64,000 nucleotides of DNA. Source: UBA1858 sp965227695 (lineage in GTDB: Bacteria > Pseudomonadota > Gammaproteobacteria > UBA4575). Below, piece after piece: positions 44,197-52,892 of this stretch (the stretch's first letter is position 1; each line of letters opens with the position of its first letter). The stretch spans positions 1,116,001-1,180,000 of the forward strand of contig OZ245760.1 in the NCBI GenBank assembly GCA_965227695.1, in the 5' to 3' direction. Position numbers and translations under genes: made by a program. Below the pieces are notes generated by a model. The model did no database searches. It saw nothing but the letters and a program-made list of their open reading frames with translations, and had not been told where the DNA came from.

Positions 44197-44850
44197 ATGA
44201 TCGGAGACCAACTAAGAACTAAAATGATTCTGCGAGGACATCCTTCATGTCCAAACACCGGAAAGTGCTTGCAGACAGCTGCAGAAAAGGGAGTAGATGT
44301 AGACACTGTAGTGATTACAGATGTTGATAGCAGCGATTTTCGAGCTATCTCCCCATTTGGTGTCGGGCCTGTATTACATGACGTTGATTTTGTTGTGTAT
44401 GGAACAGGCGCTGTCATGTCATACCTGGACGATAAAGGTTTTGGCCCATCGCTTGTACCAAGGAATGGTGTCAGTCGTGCCATCATGTATCAATGGGCGA
44501 TCATTGCAACTGAATGTGTTGCTCCTAACCTTGGTGATTCCATCAATAAAGATGCCCTAGCGCCATTATTTGACGGACTTGAAAAGCAGGTGCTAAATCC
44601 TCCAAAACGTGGTGACTTTATTTGTGGCGATTTTTCGCTAGCAGATATTCACTGGTCTTCATGTTGCAATCTCATTGAAATTGGTGGTGCCGGTGATTTG
44701 ATTAGCTCGCGCCCCGGTGTGGCTAAATGGTACGATAAGGTGAAATCTCACCCTAGTACCAGTAAAGAAAAAATCATACCTCACACAGTACTGCCATCAG
44801 CCGCCGACATTAGCTCGGGGACATTGAGAGGGATATCAATAAACGTATAA
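44197..44850 (+). CDS. glutathione-S-transferase-like protein
   Basis: A 217-aa protein with an N-terminal thioredoxin-like half (KMILRGHPSCPNTGKCLQTA ... AISPFGVGPVLHD ... VVYGTGAVMSYLDDKG) and a helical C-terminal half (DFSLADIHWSSCCNLIEIGG), the GST layout. The Pro in GVGPVL precedes what is usually the cis-Pro. Such proteins may conjugate or isomerise oxidised products such as epoxides. It follows the ferredoxin by 126 bases and is closed by its own terminator. Confidence 0.78.
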   Translation: MIGDQLRTKMILRGHPSCPNTGKCLQTAAEKGVDVDTVVITDVDSSDFRAISPFGVGPVLHDVDFVVYGTGAVMSYLDDKGFGPSLVPRNGVSRAIMYQWAIIATECVAPNLGDSINKDALAPLFDGLEKQVLNPPKRGDFICGDFSLADIHWSSCCNLIEIGGAGDLISSRPGVAKWYDKVKSHPSTSKEKIIPHTVLPSAADISSGTLRGISINV

Positions 44851-44872
44851 GTGTTTTATCGTTTACGATGAA

Positions 44873-44900
44873 AAGCGTCCAGAGGTTCTGGGCGCTTTTT
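44873..44900 (+). terminator. intrinsic terminator after the GST-like gene
   Basis: AAGCG-T-CCAGA pairs with TCTGG-G-CGCTT around a GGT loop, followed by TTTTTG. It separates the GST-like gene from the reductase gene, so the reductase may be made from its own promoter or by read-through. Confidence 0.8.
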
Positions 44901-44939
44901 GCGTATCTGCCGGTAAGTATATAGATATAGAAAAATACT

Positions 44940-46022
44940 ATGTTTGGATTATTTGGAAATAAAAAGAAGGACTATACAGCGACCGTCAATGGTGGCAAAA
45001 CCACTATTACTGTTAAAGCCGGTGATAACCTGTTGAAAGCAGCACTCGAAGCAGGTCTGCCATGGCCACATGACTGTCGAGTAGGAAGCTGTGGTACATG
45101 TCAATGTGTCATCAAGAAAGGGAAAATCAAAGCGCTCACTGACTTTTCCTATGTGCTCGATGGAGATCAGTTGAAAGCGGGCACGGCACTGGCATGTCAA
45201 ACGATACTAAAAAGTGATATCGAAGTCGACGTGGAAATGAGTGATGCGCCGGCCGTGGAATTGCTTCAGCTTGAAGGAGTGATCTCCGCAATTAATGACC
45301 TGACTCATGACATAAAAGAGGTGGTTGTCAAATGTGATGGTACTTTTAACCGTGATATGATGGCGGGTCAATATGCTGAAATCTCGGTGGCAGATGTTAA
45401 AGGTGCACGTTCCTATTCATTTGCAAAAGCGCCCAGAAATGAAAGTGATAATGAATTTAGCTTCTTTATTCGAAAAGTACCCGGTGGAGAATTTACTGAA
45501 TGGCTTTTTGCGCAGGATCGAGTTGGAACGAAAGTAAATCTGGGAGCTCCTTATGGCCAGTTTTATCATCGTCCACAATCTTCTCAAATGGTTTGCATGG
45601 CGGGAGGCAGTGGTATGAGTGCCATAAAAGCTATTCTGGAAGAATGTGTTCTCGACCAGGTTGAGCGTAACTGTATATTTTTATTTGGTGCTCAAACTAT
45701 GAAAGACCTGTACTGCGAAGAAGAGATGCAGCGCATAAAAGACCAGTGGAATAAGAATTATACATTTGAATATGTCACCGTGCTGTCGGCAGACGAGGAA
45801 GGTTCAGGCTGGACTGGGCCTAAAGGTTATGTCACAGACTATTTTCAGCAAGCATATCTTGATACATCAGCAATAGATCTGAAAGACGCCCAGGGCTATT
45901 TATGTGGACCGCCTCCAATGATTGATTCCGCAATAGCCCTGTTAAAGTCTGGTGGAATTGCAGAAGACAGTATATATTACGACAAATTCTTGGACGCCAG
46001 CTCAATACCCGGTGGACGCTAG
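44940..46022 (+). CDS. XylA-like NADH:acceptor reductase (2Fe-2S, FAD)
   Basis: A 360-aa reductase. Residues 1-100 are a plant-type 2Fe-2S ferredoxin with Cys46, Cys51, Cys54 and Cys86; then an FAD domain (ARSYSFAKAP, residues about 155-170) and an NAD domain (MAGGSGMSAIKAI and YLCGPPPMIDSAI). Domain order matches XylA and phenol hydroxylase reductases. It would transfer electrons from NADH to the AlkB/XylM-type hydroxylase, directly or via the small ferredoxin. Confidence 0.92.
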   Translation: MFGLFGNKKKDYTATVNGGKTTITVKAGDNLLKAALEAGLPWPHDCRVGSCGTCQCVIKKGKIKALTDFSYVLDGDQLKAGTALACQTILKSDIEVDVEMSDAPAVELLQLEGVISAINDLTHDIKEVVVKCDGTFNRDMMAGQYAEISVADVKGARSYSFAKAPRNESDNEFSFFIRKVPGGEFTEWLFAQDRVGTKVNLGAPYGQFYHRPQSSQMVCMAGGSGMSAIKAILEECVLDQVERNCIFLFGAQTMKDLYCEEEMQRIKDQWNKNYTFEYVTVLSADEEGSGWTGPKGYVTDYFQQAYLDTSAIDLKDAQGYLCGPPPMIDSAIALLKSGGIAEDSIYYDKFLDASSIPGGR

Positions 46023-46060
46023 TTTCACTTTTAGGTACTCACATATCAGGAGACATTATT

Positions 46061-46279
46061 ATGACAATTAAAGCATTAGCAGTAATGGCACTGTGGACGG
46101 TCGCGATGGTATCGATTTTTAATTTTATTGGATTTCAGAATCACTTTAATGAGCCATTTTGGGCCCTGGGAGCAGCCTTAATGCTGCTGGTTATACTTAT
46201 CGGCAATGTATGGATATTTATTGGTGTCGCGCAGGAAGAACCATGGGAATGGTTTAAAGACTCTGACAAAAGTGAATAA
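46061..46279 (+). CDS. small two-helix membrane protein
   Basis: A 72-aa protein with two membrane segments (LAVMALWTVAMVSIFNFIG and LGAALMLLVILIGNVWIFIG) and a hydrophilic, Trp-rich tail (EEPWEWFKDSDKSE). A GGAGAC motif precedes the ATG. It ends the monooxygenase cluster, just before a bidirectional terminator, and could stabilise or anchor the hydroxylase complex (inference). No known family recognised. Confidence 0.75.
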   Translation: MTIKALAVMALWTVAMVSIFNFIGFQNHFNEPFWALGAALMLLVILIGNVWIFIGVAQEEPWEWFKDSDKSE

Positions 46280-46301
46280 ACAGCATTTACAACAGGATAT
46301 T

Positions 46302-46331
46302 AAAAAAGCCGGTATTTATGCCGGCTTTTTT
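46302..46331. terminator. bidirectional terminator
   Basis: AAAAAAGCCGG and CCGGCTTTTTT flank TATTTATG, giving an A-run on one side and a T-run on the other. It closes the monooxygenase cluster on the plus strand and gluQ on the minus strand. Confidence 0.95.
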
Positions 46332-47244
46332 AATGGTTGAATCGAATGCTAAGGTCTTGAGGAATAAGTTCTGGTTTCCAGTTTGAAAAAGCCCACTCCC
46401 AAATTGAGGTAAGAGGTCGCCATATTAGTGGTCTGGGTGGTGACTGGCCCAGATCCTGTAACGCAAAAAAGAGGTTATTACGTGCATGATGTTTTTTCAA
46501 AGCGGGTGCATATGTTTGTTTGCTAAGTTTATTGCCGTTGTGATCGGTAATTACCGGAACGTGAAAAAAGCAAGGGTGGCATTTTTTAACCAGTAAACTA
46601 AGGTGAATCTGTCTTGGTGTAATGGCAAGTAAATCCGAGCCGCGCACAATCTCACTATAGCGCTCAAATATATCGTCAATAGTGACTGCAAGAATATAAC
46701 TCGGCATGCCATCTGCCCGATAAATTACATAATCACCGCTTGTCTTTTCGAGGTCGCATACCTGTAAGCCATAATGATGATCATTAAATTCAACAACCGC
46801 CCCTTGTGTGCGAACACGTATTGCTTCCCGTTGATATGGTTCGGTTCGATTTGAACATGTCCCGGGATAAACTGGTCCCATTGGGCCGGTAAGATCATTA
46901 TTGGCAAGATCCTTGCGGCTACAGATGCAGCCATAGGCTCGCTGAGCAGTTAGCAGTTTTCTGGCGTAATGCAGATGCAGTTTCTGATGCTTGCTTTGCA
47001 GAATAGGCTGACCATACCACTCAAAGCCATAGTCACTTAAGGTCTGCAGTATTGTGGATACCGCTCCCCTGGTTTCGCGAGGCGGGTCAATATCCTCTAT
47101 TCGTATCCACCACTGGCCTTTGTGTGTACGCGCCTGTAAATAGCTTGCGAGGGCAGTGACCAGTGAGCCATAGTGAAGTGGGCCGGTGGGTGAAGGCGCA
47201 AAACGCCCCCGATAAATGCCTGGTGAGAAATGGCGTGGGCTAAT
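46330..47244 (-). CDS. gluQ: glutamyl-Q tRNA(Asp) synthetase
   Basis: GluQRS (about 304 aa) attaches glutamate to queuosine in tRNA-Asp. The frame starts with YRGRFAPSPTGPLHYGSL (HIGH-like), IRIEDIDPPRETRGA, zinc-site YGCICSRKD and later KLSKQTYAPAL (KMSKS-like). The reading frame is intact from the active site to the stop, but between an upstream stop within dksA and the first homologous residues there is no ATG, GTG or TTG. AUU at 47244, 8 bases after AAAGG, is the best candidate start; a more distal AUU (at the IYRGR residue) or a sequencing error is possible. It follows dksA as in E. coli. Confidence 0.88.
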   Translation of the reverse strand: MSPRHFSPGIYRGRFAPSPTGPLHYGSLVTALASYLQARTHKGQWWIRIEDIDPPRETRGAVSTILQTLSDYGFEWYGQPILQSKHQKLHLHYARKLLTAQRAYGCICSRKDLANNDLTGPMGPVYPGTCSNRTEPYQREAIRVRTQGAVVEFNDHHYGLQVCDLEKTSGDYVIYRADGMPSYILAVTIDDIFERYSEIVRGSDLLAITPRQIHLSLLVKKCHPCFFHVPVITDHNGNKLSKQTYAPALKKHHARNNLFFALQDLGQSPPRPLIWRPLTSIWEWAFSNWKPELIPQDLSIRFNH

Positions 47245-47255
47245 ATTATTGGCCT

Positions 47256-47984
47256 TTAAGAATAGATTTGCTTTTCTTTGATTTCCTGAAGTGTTTTACA
47301 GTCGATGCACTGGGTGGCAGTAGGTCTGGCTTCAAGTCTTCTAATGCCAATTTCAATACCACAGGATTCGCAGTACCCGTAATCACCATTGTCCAGTTTG
47401 GTAATGGACTCATCAATTTTCTTGATCAATTTACGTTCACGATCTCTGGTTCTCAACTCCAGGCTGAATTCTTCCTCCTGGGTAGCACGATCAGCAGGGT
47501 CTGCATAGTTTGCAGCGTCACTTTTCATATGGTCAACTGTACGGTCCACTTCCTGCATGAGCTGCTTTTTCCATTCCAGTAATATTTGTCTGAAGTGGGA
47601 GAGCTGGTCATCGCTCATGTATTCTTCGTTTGCATCCGGCGCATATGGGTCGATGCCCTCAACCGGCAGGGTCATTCCTACCATTGGTTCTTCGGGAATC
47701 AGGCGAGCTTTGGGCTTATCGGCTTTCTTCTTTTGCTCCGCTGCTGTCTTTTTAGCCGGTGCGGCTTTTTTCTTGGGCGCCGCTGCTGTCTTTTTGGCCG
47801 GTGCGGCTTTTTTCTTGGGCGCCGACGCTTTCTTTTTGGCCGGTGCCGCTTTTTTCTTGGGCGCCGCCGCTTTCTTTTTAGCGGATGCCGCTTTTTTCTT
47901 CGTGGTTACGGCTTTTTTCTTGGCCGGAGTGGCTTTTTTTGTGCTCGCTGCTTTTTTCTTGGAAACGGTTTTTTTAACTGCCAT
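47256..47984 (-). CDS. dksA: RNA polymerase-binding factor DksA with H1-like N-terminal extension
   Basis: A 242-aa protein; E. coli DksA has 151. Residues from about 105 onward are classic DksA: coiled-coil tip with DPADRATQEEEF (Asp pair for ppGpp response) and four zinc cysteines in YCESCGIEIGIRR and CIDCKTL. Residues 1-95 are Lys/Ala/Pro-rich, built of 14-residue repeats (APKKKAAPAKKTAA), like histone H1-type bacterial proteins. The extension probably binds nucleic acid or polymerase non-specifically. AAGG precedes ATG 47984. It belongs to the same strand as xseA upstream and gluQ downstream. Confidence 0.95.
   Translation of the reverse strand: MAVKKTVSKKKAASTKKATPAKKKAVTTKKKAASAKKKAAAPKKKAAPAKKKASAPKKKAAPAKKTAAAPKKKAAPAKKTAAEQKKKADKPKARLIPEEPMVGMTLPVEGIDPYAPDANEEYMSDDQLSHFRQILLEWKKQLMQEVDRTVDHMKSDAANYADPADRATQEEEFSLELRTRDRERKLIKKIDESITKLDNGDYGYCESCGIEIGIRRLEARPTATQCIDCKTLQEIKEKQIYS
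47755..47922 (-). repeat. 42-bp tandem repeats in the dksA extension
   Basis: Units beginning GCCGGTGCGGC on the plus strand recur at 47755, 47797 and 47839, with a degenerate copy at 47881, exactly 42 bases apart. They encode 14-residue Lys/Ala/Pro units. In-frame repeat expansion or contraction is expected to vary length among strains. Confidence 0.9.
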
Positions 47985-48050
47985 GATTCAAGCCTTTTTT
48001 AAAGAAGCCCGCTTTATTATCAGATTAAACTCTGTGTTGCAAGAAATTAG

Positions 48051-49460
48051 TTAGTGATCCTCGGATTCTTGGTTGGGAAATTTTTCAGTGATTTTCCGGG
48101 AACCGGTTGATGTGACGGTACTTATAATCTCTCCTTTGGCAAGATAGGTGGTAATTTGTTCTCCCGCCTTGAGTACATCGGGATTGATGATAATTTGTTC
48201 TTCAGGCTGTCTTACCGTGATTGAGTATCCTCTTTGCAGGGTATTTAATGGGCTGACTGTTTGCATGGTTTTGGCGCATAGCTGAAACTGATGATGGCGT
48301 TGTTCATGTTGGCGTTGTATCGCCTGGATTAGGCGCCGGTTTAATTTTGCTACTTCAGCGCTATGTGCCTTGATTATAAACACCGGTGACTGGTAAGCAT
48401 GCCTTTGTTGTATAGAGTCTAATCTATACTGGCTGTTTTTAAGCTGTGACATCGTGCTTCGCTGTAAGCGTGCCAGCAGTGAGGCAAGAGATTGTTTTTG
48501 TGTATTTACGACTGTAAGAGGGTGTGTTCGCTGTAGACGCTGTGAGAGCCAGTCAGTGCTTTGTGAGAGTTTATATATTCTTTCCATGGCGATACGCCGC
48601 AGGACCTGCTGCCAATGCGCTAGTGAAGCACTCAATGCGTCAGTATCGGGGCAGGTCAACTCGGCAGCCACAGAAGGTGTTGGCGCGCGCAGGTCGGCGA
48701 CAAAATCTGCAATGGTGTAATCTATTTCATGGCCAATACCCGTCACAATCGGGATCGCGGAATTGGCAATAATTCGTGCCAATGGCTCATTATTAAAGCA
48801 CCATAGGTCTTCAATCGAGCCACCCCCACGAATAATCACAATCACATCTGCACGTGCATGCCTGTTAACCGCCTGTATGGCTTTGCCTATATGGTCACTG
48901 GCCTGGTCCCCCTGAACGGGCACACTGTATATGGACTTTATACATGACGGATATCTGCGCTGAGCGACATGCAGGTAATCTTTTATTGCGGCACCGGACG
49001 GAGAAGTGATAATGGCAATTTCGCGAGGATATGAAGGAATCGGTTTTTTTCGGTCCTGATCAAATAGTCCTTCCTGAAATAGCTTCTTTTTTAATGCTTC
49101 AAACTGTCTTTGAAGTGCACCAAAACCGGCTTCCTCCATGCTGTCGACGATTAATTGCAAGTCCCCGCGTGTTTCATACACACTTGCATTAGCTCGCACT
49201 ACGACGTGTAATCCGCTGGTTACCTCAAATGCCGTTCGTTTAACACTACTTCTGAACATCACGCAACGGATCTGTGATTGCTTGTCCTTGAGAGAGAAAT
49301 AGATATGGCCGGAAGCCGGACGGGCCAGATTGGAAATTTCCCCTTCCACCCAGACCAGTGAAAACTGCCCGGCTATTGCCTGCTTCAAATGGCGATTAAG
49401 TGTCGACACGCTATAAATTTCGCGCATCTCGACCGGTTGATTTGAAATGTGATCATTCAT
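48051..49460 (-). CDS. xseA: exodeoxyribonuclease VII large subunit
   Basis: XseA (469 aa) is the catalytic subunit of ExoVII, which degrades single-stranded DNA. An OB-fold at the N-terminus (LVWVEGEISNLARPASGHIY, SLKDKQSQIRCVMFRS) is followed by the nuclease domain (AIITSPSGAAIKDYLHVAQR, VIIRGGGSIEDLWCFNNE, PIVTGIGHEIDYTIADFVAD) and a long helical C-terminus. Start at 49460 is chosen over GTG 49466. Divergent from guaB. The xseB gene is not in the window. Confidence 0.97.
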   Translation of the reverse strand: MNDHISNQPVEMREIYSVSTLNRHLKQAIAGQFSLVWVEGEISNLARPASGHIYFSLKDKQSQIRCVMFRSSVKRTAFEVTSGLHVVVRANASVYETRGDLQLIVDSMEEAGFGALQRQFEALKKKLFQEGLFDQDRKKPIPSYPREIAIITSPSGAAIKDYLHVAQRRYPSCIKSIYSVPVQGDQASDHIGKAIQAVNRHARADVIVIIRGGGSIEDLWCFNNEPLARIIANSAIPIVTGIGHEIDYTIADFVADLRAPTPSVAAELTCPDTDALSASLAHWQQVLRRIAMERIYKLSQSTDWLSQRLQRTHPLTVVNTQKQSLASLLARLQRSTMSQLKNSQYRLDSIQQRHAYQSPVFIIKAHSAEVAKLNRRLIQAIQRQHEQRHHQFQLCAKTMQTVSPLNTLQRGYSITVRQPEEQIIINPDVLKAGEQITTYLAKGEIISTVTSTGSRKITEKFPNQESEDH

Positions 49461-49490
49461 GGGCACTATTAATATATTACTTGCTAGCAG

Positions 49491-49519
49491 TTTACCCTAA
49501 TGTAGTCAGTCTCTATAAT
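49491..49519 (+). promoter_or_regulatory. guaB promoter
   Basis: TTTACC (49491-49496) and TATAAT (49514-49519) are spaced by 17 bases; the predicted start near 49526 leaves a leader of about 25 bases to the guaB ATG. Confidence 0.65.
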
Positions 49520-49549
49520 TGGCCGCCATCGCGAAAACCGGACATCATC

Positions 49550-51013
49550 ATGCGTATAACCCAGGAAGCCCTCACATTTGACGACGTATTGCTCGTGCCA
49601 GCCCATTCCAGTGTGCTTCCACGCGACGTTGATCTCAGCACGCAATTGACAAGGGAAATAGAGCTGAATATTCCGTTGTTGTCGGCGGCAATGGATACTG
49701 TGACTGATAGCCGTCTGGCGATTGCCATGGCGCAGGCGGGTGGTATGGGAATCATACACAAGAATATGACTGTTGAATCTCAGGCGACTGAGGTAACCAG
49801 GGTAAAGAAATATGAAAGCGGTGTCATCAAGGACCCGATTACGGTGAGTCCGGACATTAGTATTTCCGATGTGCTCGAAATAACCCGCGCAAATAATATT
49901 TCAGGGGTACCCGTGGTCGACCAAGAGCAGCTACTTGGTATTGTTACCAGTCGTGATCTGCGCTTTGAGACCCATCTTGATGCTCCGGTTTCAACCATTA
50001 TGACACCCAAGGACAGATTGGTCACTGTCGAAGAAGGCGCCAGCCTTGATAAAGTTCGGGCATTATTGCACAAGCATCGCATCGAAAAAGTCCTGGTCGT
50101 GAATGATGACTTCCAGCTACGCGGCATGATTACGGTCAAAGATATTCAAAAATCTTCTGAACACCCTCATGCCTGTAAAAATGAGCAAGGCCAGCTTCGC
50201 GCCGGTGCGGCTGTGGGCGTCGGCGAAGGGACCGATGCGCGCGTCGACGCATTAATTCAGGCCAATGTCGATGTGATTGTGGTGGATACGGCACATGGAC
50301 ACTCCCAGTCAGTGCTGAATACGGTCAAGTGGGTCAAAAAAACCTATCCTCAGGTACAGGTTGTGGGTGGTAATATTGCCACTGCGGACGCGGCCAGTGC
50401 CTTAATAGAACACGGTGCAGATGCCTTGAAAGTGGGCATTGGTCCCGGGTCCATATGTACTACACGAATCGTGGCCGGCGTGGGCGTCCCCCAGATCACT
50501 GCGATTGATAATGTTGTGAGTGTGGCACGTAAAAAAGGTGTACCGGTCATCGCAGATGGTGGGATCCGTTACTCGGGAGATATCGCCAAAGCGATTGCGG
50601 CCGGCGCCAATACCATTATGGTAGGCAGCTTGTTTGCGGGCACCAGGGAATCACCAGGCGAAGTGGAACTATATCAGGGTCGCTCATACAAGATATATCG
50701 GGGTATGGGCTCACTGGGTGCCATGCAACAGGGGTCAAGTGACCGTTACTTCCAGGAAGGCAGTGAATCCGATAAAGAAAAGCTTGTGCCTGAGGGAATA
50801 GAAGGCCGAGTCCCTTATAAGGGATCAATTGTTTCCATCTTGCATCAACTGCTTGGTGGTGTCCGTTCAAGCATGGGTTATGTGGGGTGTGCGAACATAC
50901 AGGAAATGCATGTCAAAACTCAATTTGTAAAGATATCACCTGCGGGGATGCGTGAAAGTCATGTGCATGACGTTTCAATTACCAAGGAAGCGCCAAACTA
51001 TCACGTTGAGTAA
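49550..51013 (+). CDS. guaB: IMP dehydrogenase
   Basis: GuaB (487 aa) oxidises IMP to XMP, the rate-limiting step of GMP synthesis. It contains the barrel start TFDDVLLVPAHSSVLP, two CBS domains (residues about 95-200), the catalytic loop GIGPGSICTTRIVAGVGVPQ and the flap GMGSLGAMQQ. ATG 49550 gives the normal N-terminus; upstream in-frame starts lie inside xseA. Followed by guaA 72 bases later. Confidence 0.98.
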   Translation: MRITQEALTFDDVLLVPAHSSVLPRDVDLSTQLTREIELNIPLLSAAMDTVTDSRLAIAMAQAGGMGIIHKNMTVESQATEVTRVKKYESGVIKDPITVSPDISISDVLEITRANNISGVPVVDQEQLLGIVTSRDLRFETHLDAPVSTIMTPKDRLVTVEEGASLDKVRALLHKHRIEKVLVVNDDFQLRGMITVKDIQKSSEHPHACKNEQGQLRAGAAVGVGEGTDARVDALIQANVDVIVVDTAHGHSQSVLNTVKWVKKTYPQVQVVGGNIATADAASALIEHGADALKVGIGPGSICTTRIVAGVGVPQITAIDNVVSVARKKGVPVIADGGIRYSGDIAKAIAAGANTIMVGSLFAGTRESPGEVELYQGRSYKIYRGMGSLGAMQQGSSDRYFQEGSESDKEKLVPEGIEGRVPYKGSIVSILHQLLGGVRSSMGYVGCANIQEMHVKTQFVKISPAGMRESHVHDVSITKEAPNYHVE

Positions 51014-51085
51014 TTACATTAGCTAACACTGTTGTTAGCACTTTAAACGATCCTGCGGGACTCTCGATAATAACCAATAGCTGCC

Positions 51086-52675
51086 ATGAATGCGTTGACC
51101 TCTTCTGATATTCATTCCCACCGCATTTTGATCCTCGATTATGGTTCACAGTATACCCAGCTGATTGCTCGTCGTGTGCGTGAAATCGGTGTCTATTGTG
51201 AAATCTTTCCATGGGATTCAGAACACGCAGAGACTTTCTGTCAGTCCGCCAATGGCATTATTCTCTCGGGAGGGCCAGAATCCGTGACACTGGATGATAC
51301 ACCCGATGTGCCTGATTATGTGCTTGACAATTCACTTCCGCTATTGGGCATATGTTATGGCATGCAGGCATTAACCAAAAAGCTGGGCGGTGCAGTCAGC
51401 GAGGCAAGCAAAAGAGAATACGGATTTGCCAAAGTCGCGGTGGTTCAGTCTAACAAACTGCTGGATGGCTTAAGTGATTCTGATCATCCGGGAGATCCTC
51501 CATACCTGGATGTCTGGATGTCACATGGCGATAAAGTCACAGCCCTGCCTGCCGGCTTTAGCACCATTGCAAGCACTGACAGTGCTGAGCATGCTGCTAT
51601 TGCCGATGAGCAAAAGAAGATTTATGGATTGCAATTTCATCCTGAAGTGACTCATACAGCAAAAGGCAGGGAGATTTTAACTGCTTTTTTAAAAAATATC
51701 TGTCAGTGTGATGCCAACTGGACAGCCTCAAACATCGTCGATGATATTGTTGACAATGTTCGTCAAACAGTCGGTGATGAGCACGTCATACTGGGATTAT
51801 CCGGTGGCGTGGATTCTTCTGTGGTGGCGGCATTGTTGCACCAGGCAATCGGTGATCAGCTGACCTGCATTTTTGTCGATAACGGGCTGTTACGTTTGCA
51901 TGAAGGTGATCAGGTCATGCAGACATTCAGTCAGCATATGGGGGTGAAAGTTATCCGGGTAGATGCTGAATCACGCTTTCTTGAGGCCCTGCACGGCATT
52001 GATGATCCTGAACTCAAGCGAAAAAAAATTGGTAATCTTTTTATTCAGATATTCGAGGAAGAAGCAGGCAAGATCAAAGACGCCCGCTGGCTGGCACAGG
52101 GCACGATATACCCCGACGTGATCGAATCTGCAGGTGCGTCAACGGGCAAAGCCCATTTAATTAAATCGCATCATAATGTCGGCGGACTGCCGGATGACAT
52201 GGCCCTGTCGCTGGTAGAACCTTTACGTGAATTGTTCAAGGATGAGGTCAGGCGGCTGGGTGATGAATTAGGGCTTCCCCATGAGATGATCCACCGGCAT
52301 CCGTTTCCGGGCCCCGGGCTAGGTGTGCGTATACTTGGTGAAGTAAAAAAACAGTATGCAGACTTATTGCGCCGTGCAGATAACATCTTTATTGAAGAAT
52401 TACGTCGGCATGATCTGTATGAGCAGGTATCCCAGGCGTTTGCGGTATTCCTGCCAGTGAAGTCTGTTGGAGTGATGGGCGATGGCAGAAAATACCAGTA
52501 TGTCGTGACTTTGCGCGCTGTCGAAACCATTGATTTTATGACTGCGCGCTGGGCTCACCTGCCATATGACTTTCTGGATTTGGTTTCACGCAGAATTATT
52601 AATGAGATCGACGGGATTTCACGTGTGGCTTATGATATTTCTGGCAAGCCGCCGGCTACTATTGAGTGGGAATGA
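51086..52675 (+). CDS. guaA: GMP synthase (glutamine-hydrolysing)
   Basis: GuaA (529 aa) makes GMP from XMP. The N-terminal class I amidotransferase has the nucleophile in LGICYGMQAL and HPEVTHT; the ATP-pyrophosphatase domain has LGLSGGVDSSVVAALL; the C-terminal dimerisation domain ends with PPATIEWE. Complete and of usual length. Operon with guaB. Confidence 0.98.
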   Translation: MNALTSSDIHSHRILILDYGSQYTQLIARRVREIGVYCEIFPWDSEHAETFCQSANGIILSGGPESVTLDDTPDVPDYVLDNSLPLLGICYGMQALTKKLGGAVSEASKREYGFAKVAVVQSNKLLDGLSDSDHPGDPPYLDVWMSHGDKVTALPAGFSTIASTDSAEHAAIADEQKKIYGLQFHPEVTHTAKGREILTAFLKNICQCDANWTASNIVDDIVDNVRQTVGDEHVILGLSGGVDSSVVAALLHQAIGDQLTCIFVDNGLLRLHEGDQVMQTFSQHMGVKVIRVDAESRFLEALHGIDDPELKRKKIGNLFIQIFEEEAGKIKDARWLAQGTIYPDVIESAGASTGKAHLIKSHHNVGGLPDDMALSLVEPLRELFKDEVRRLGDELGLPHEMIHRHPFPGPGLGVRILGEVKKQYADLLRRADNIFIEELRRHDLYEQVSQAFAVFLPVKSVGVMGDGRKYQYVVTLRAVETIDFMTARWAHLPYDFLDLVSRRIINEIDGISRVAYDISGKPPATIEWE

Positions 52676-52892
52676 ATGCATCACGAAATGCGACTACTTT
52701 ATGGTTAAATAATTAACCGGACTATGAGCATAAAATATTAATTGATCTAGCATCAGTGCCTGCTTTACCTTTTTTAATTTGAAGTTGTTAATTATCTTTA
52801 TCAAAGATTTTCCTTGTTTATATTGACTCAAAGACAACAGATGATACTGTTAAGCAATAATTTATTGCTTGCTTACAATAGGGGGAGCCGGA

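Noticed and set aside
46330..46881. Shorter gluQ beginning at the internal ATG 46881, or a frameshifted gluQ
   Set aside because: Homology to the synthetase continues upstream of this ATG in the same frame through the HIGH-like motif, so neither truncation nor frameshift is needed; only the start codon is non-standard.
47755..47922. Regular 42-bp repeats considered as a CRISPR-like array
   Set aside because: Units are contiguous without spacers and encode in-frame DksA residues.
47557..48054. Long plus-strand frame (165 aa, Ala/Phe-rich) opposite dksA
   Set aside because: It is the antisense of the Lys/Ala-coding repeats; periodic codons open the opposite frame. No ribosome site or known domain.
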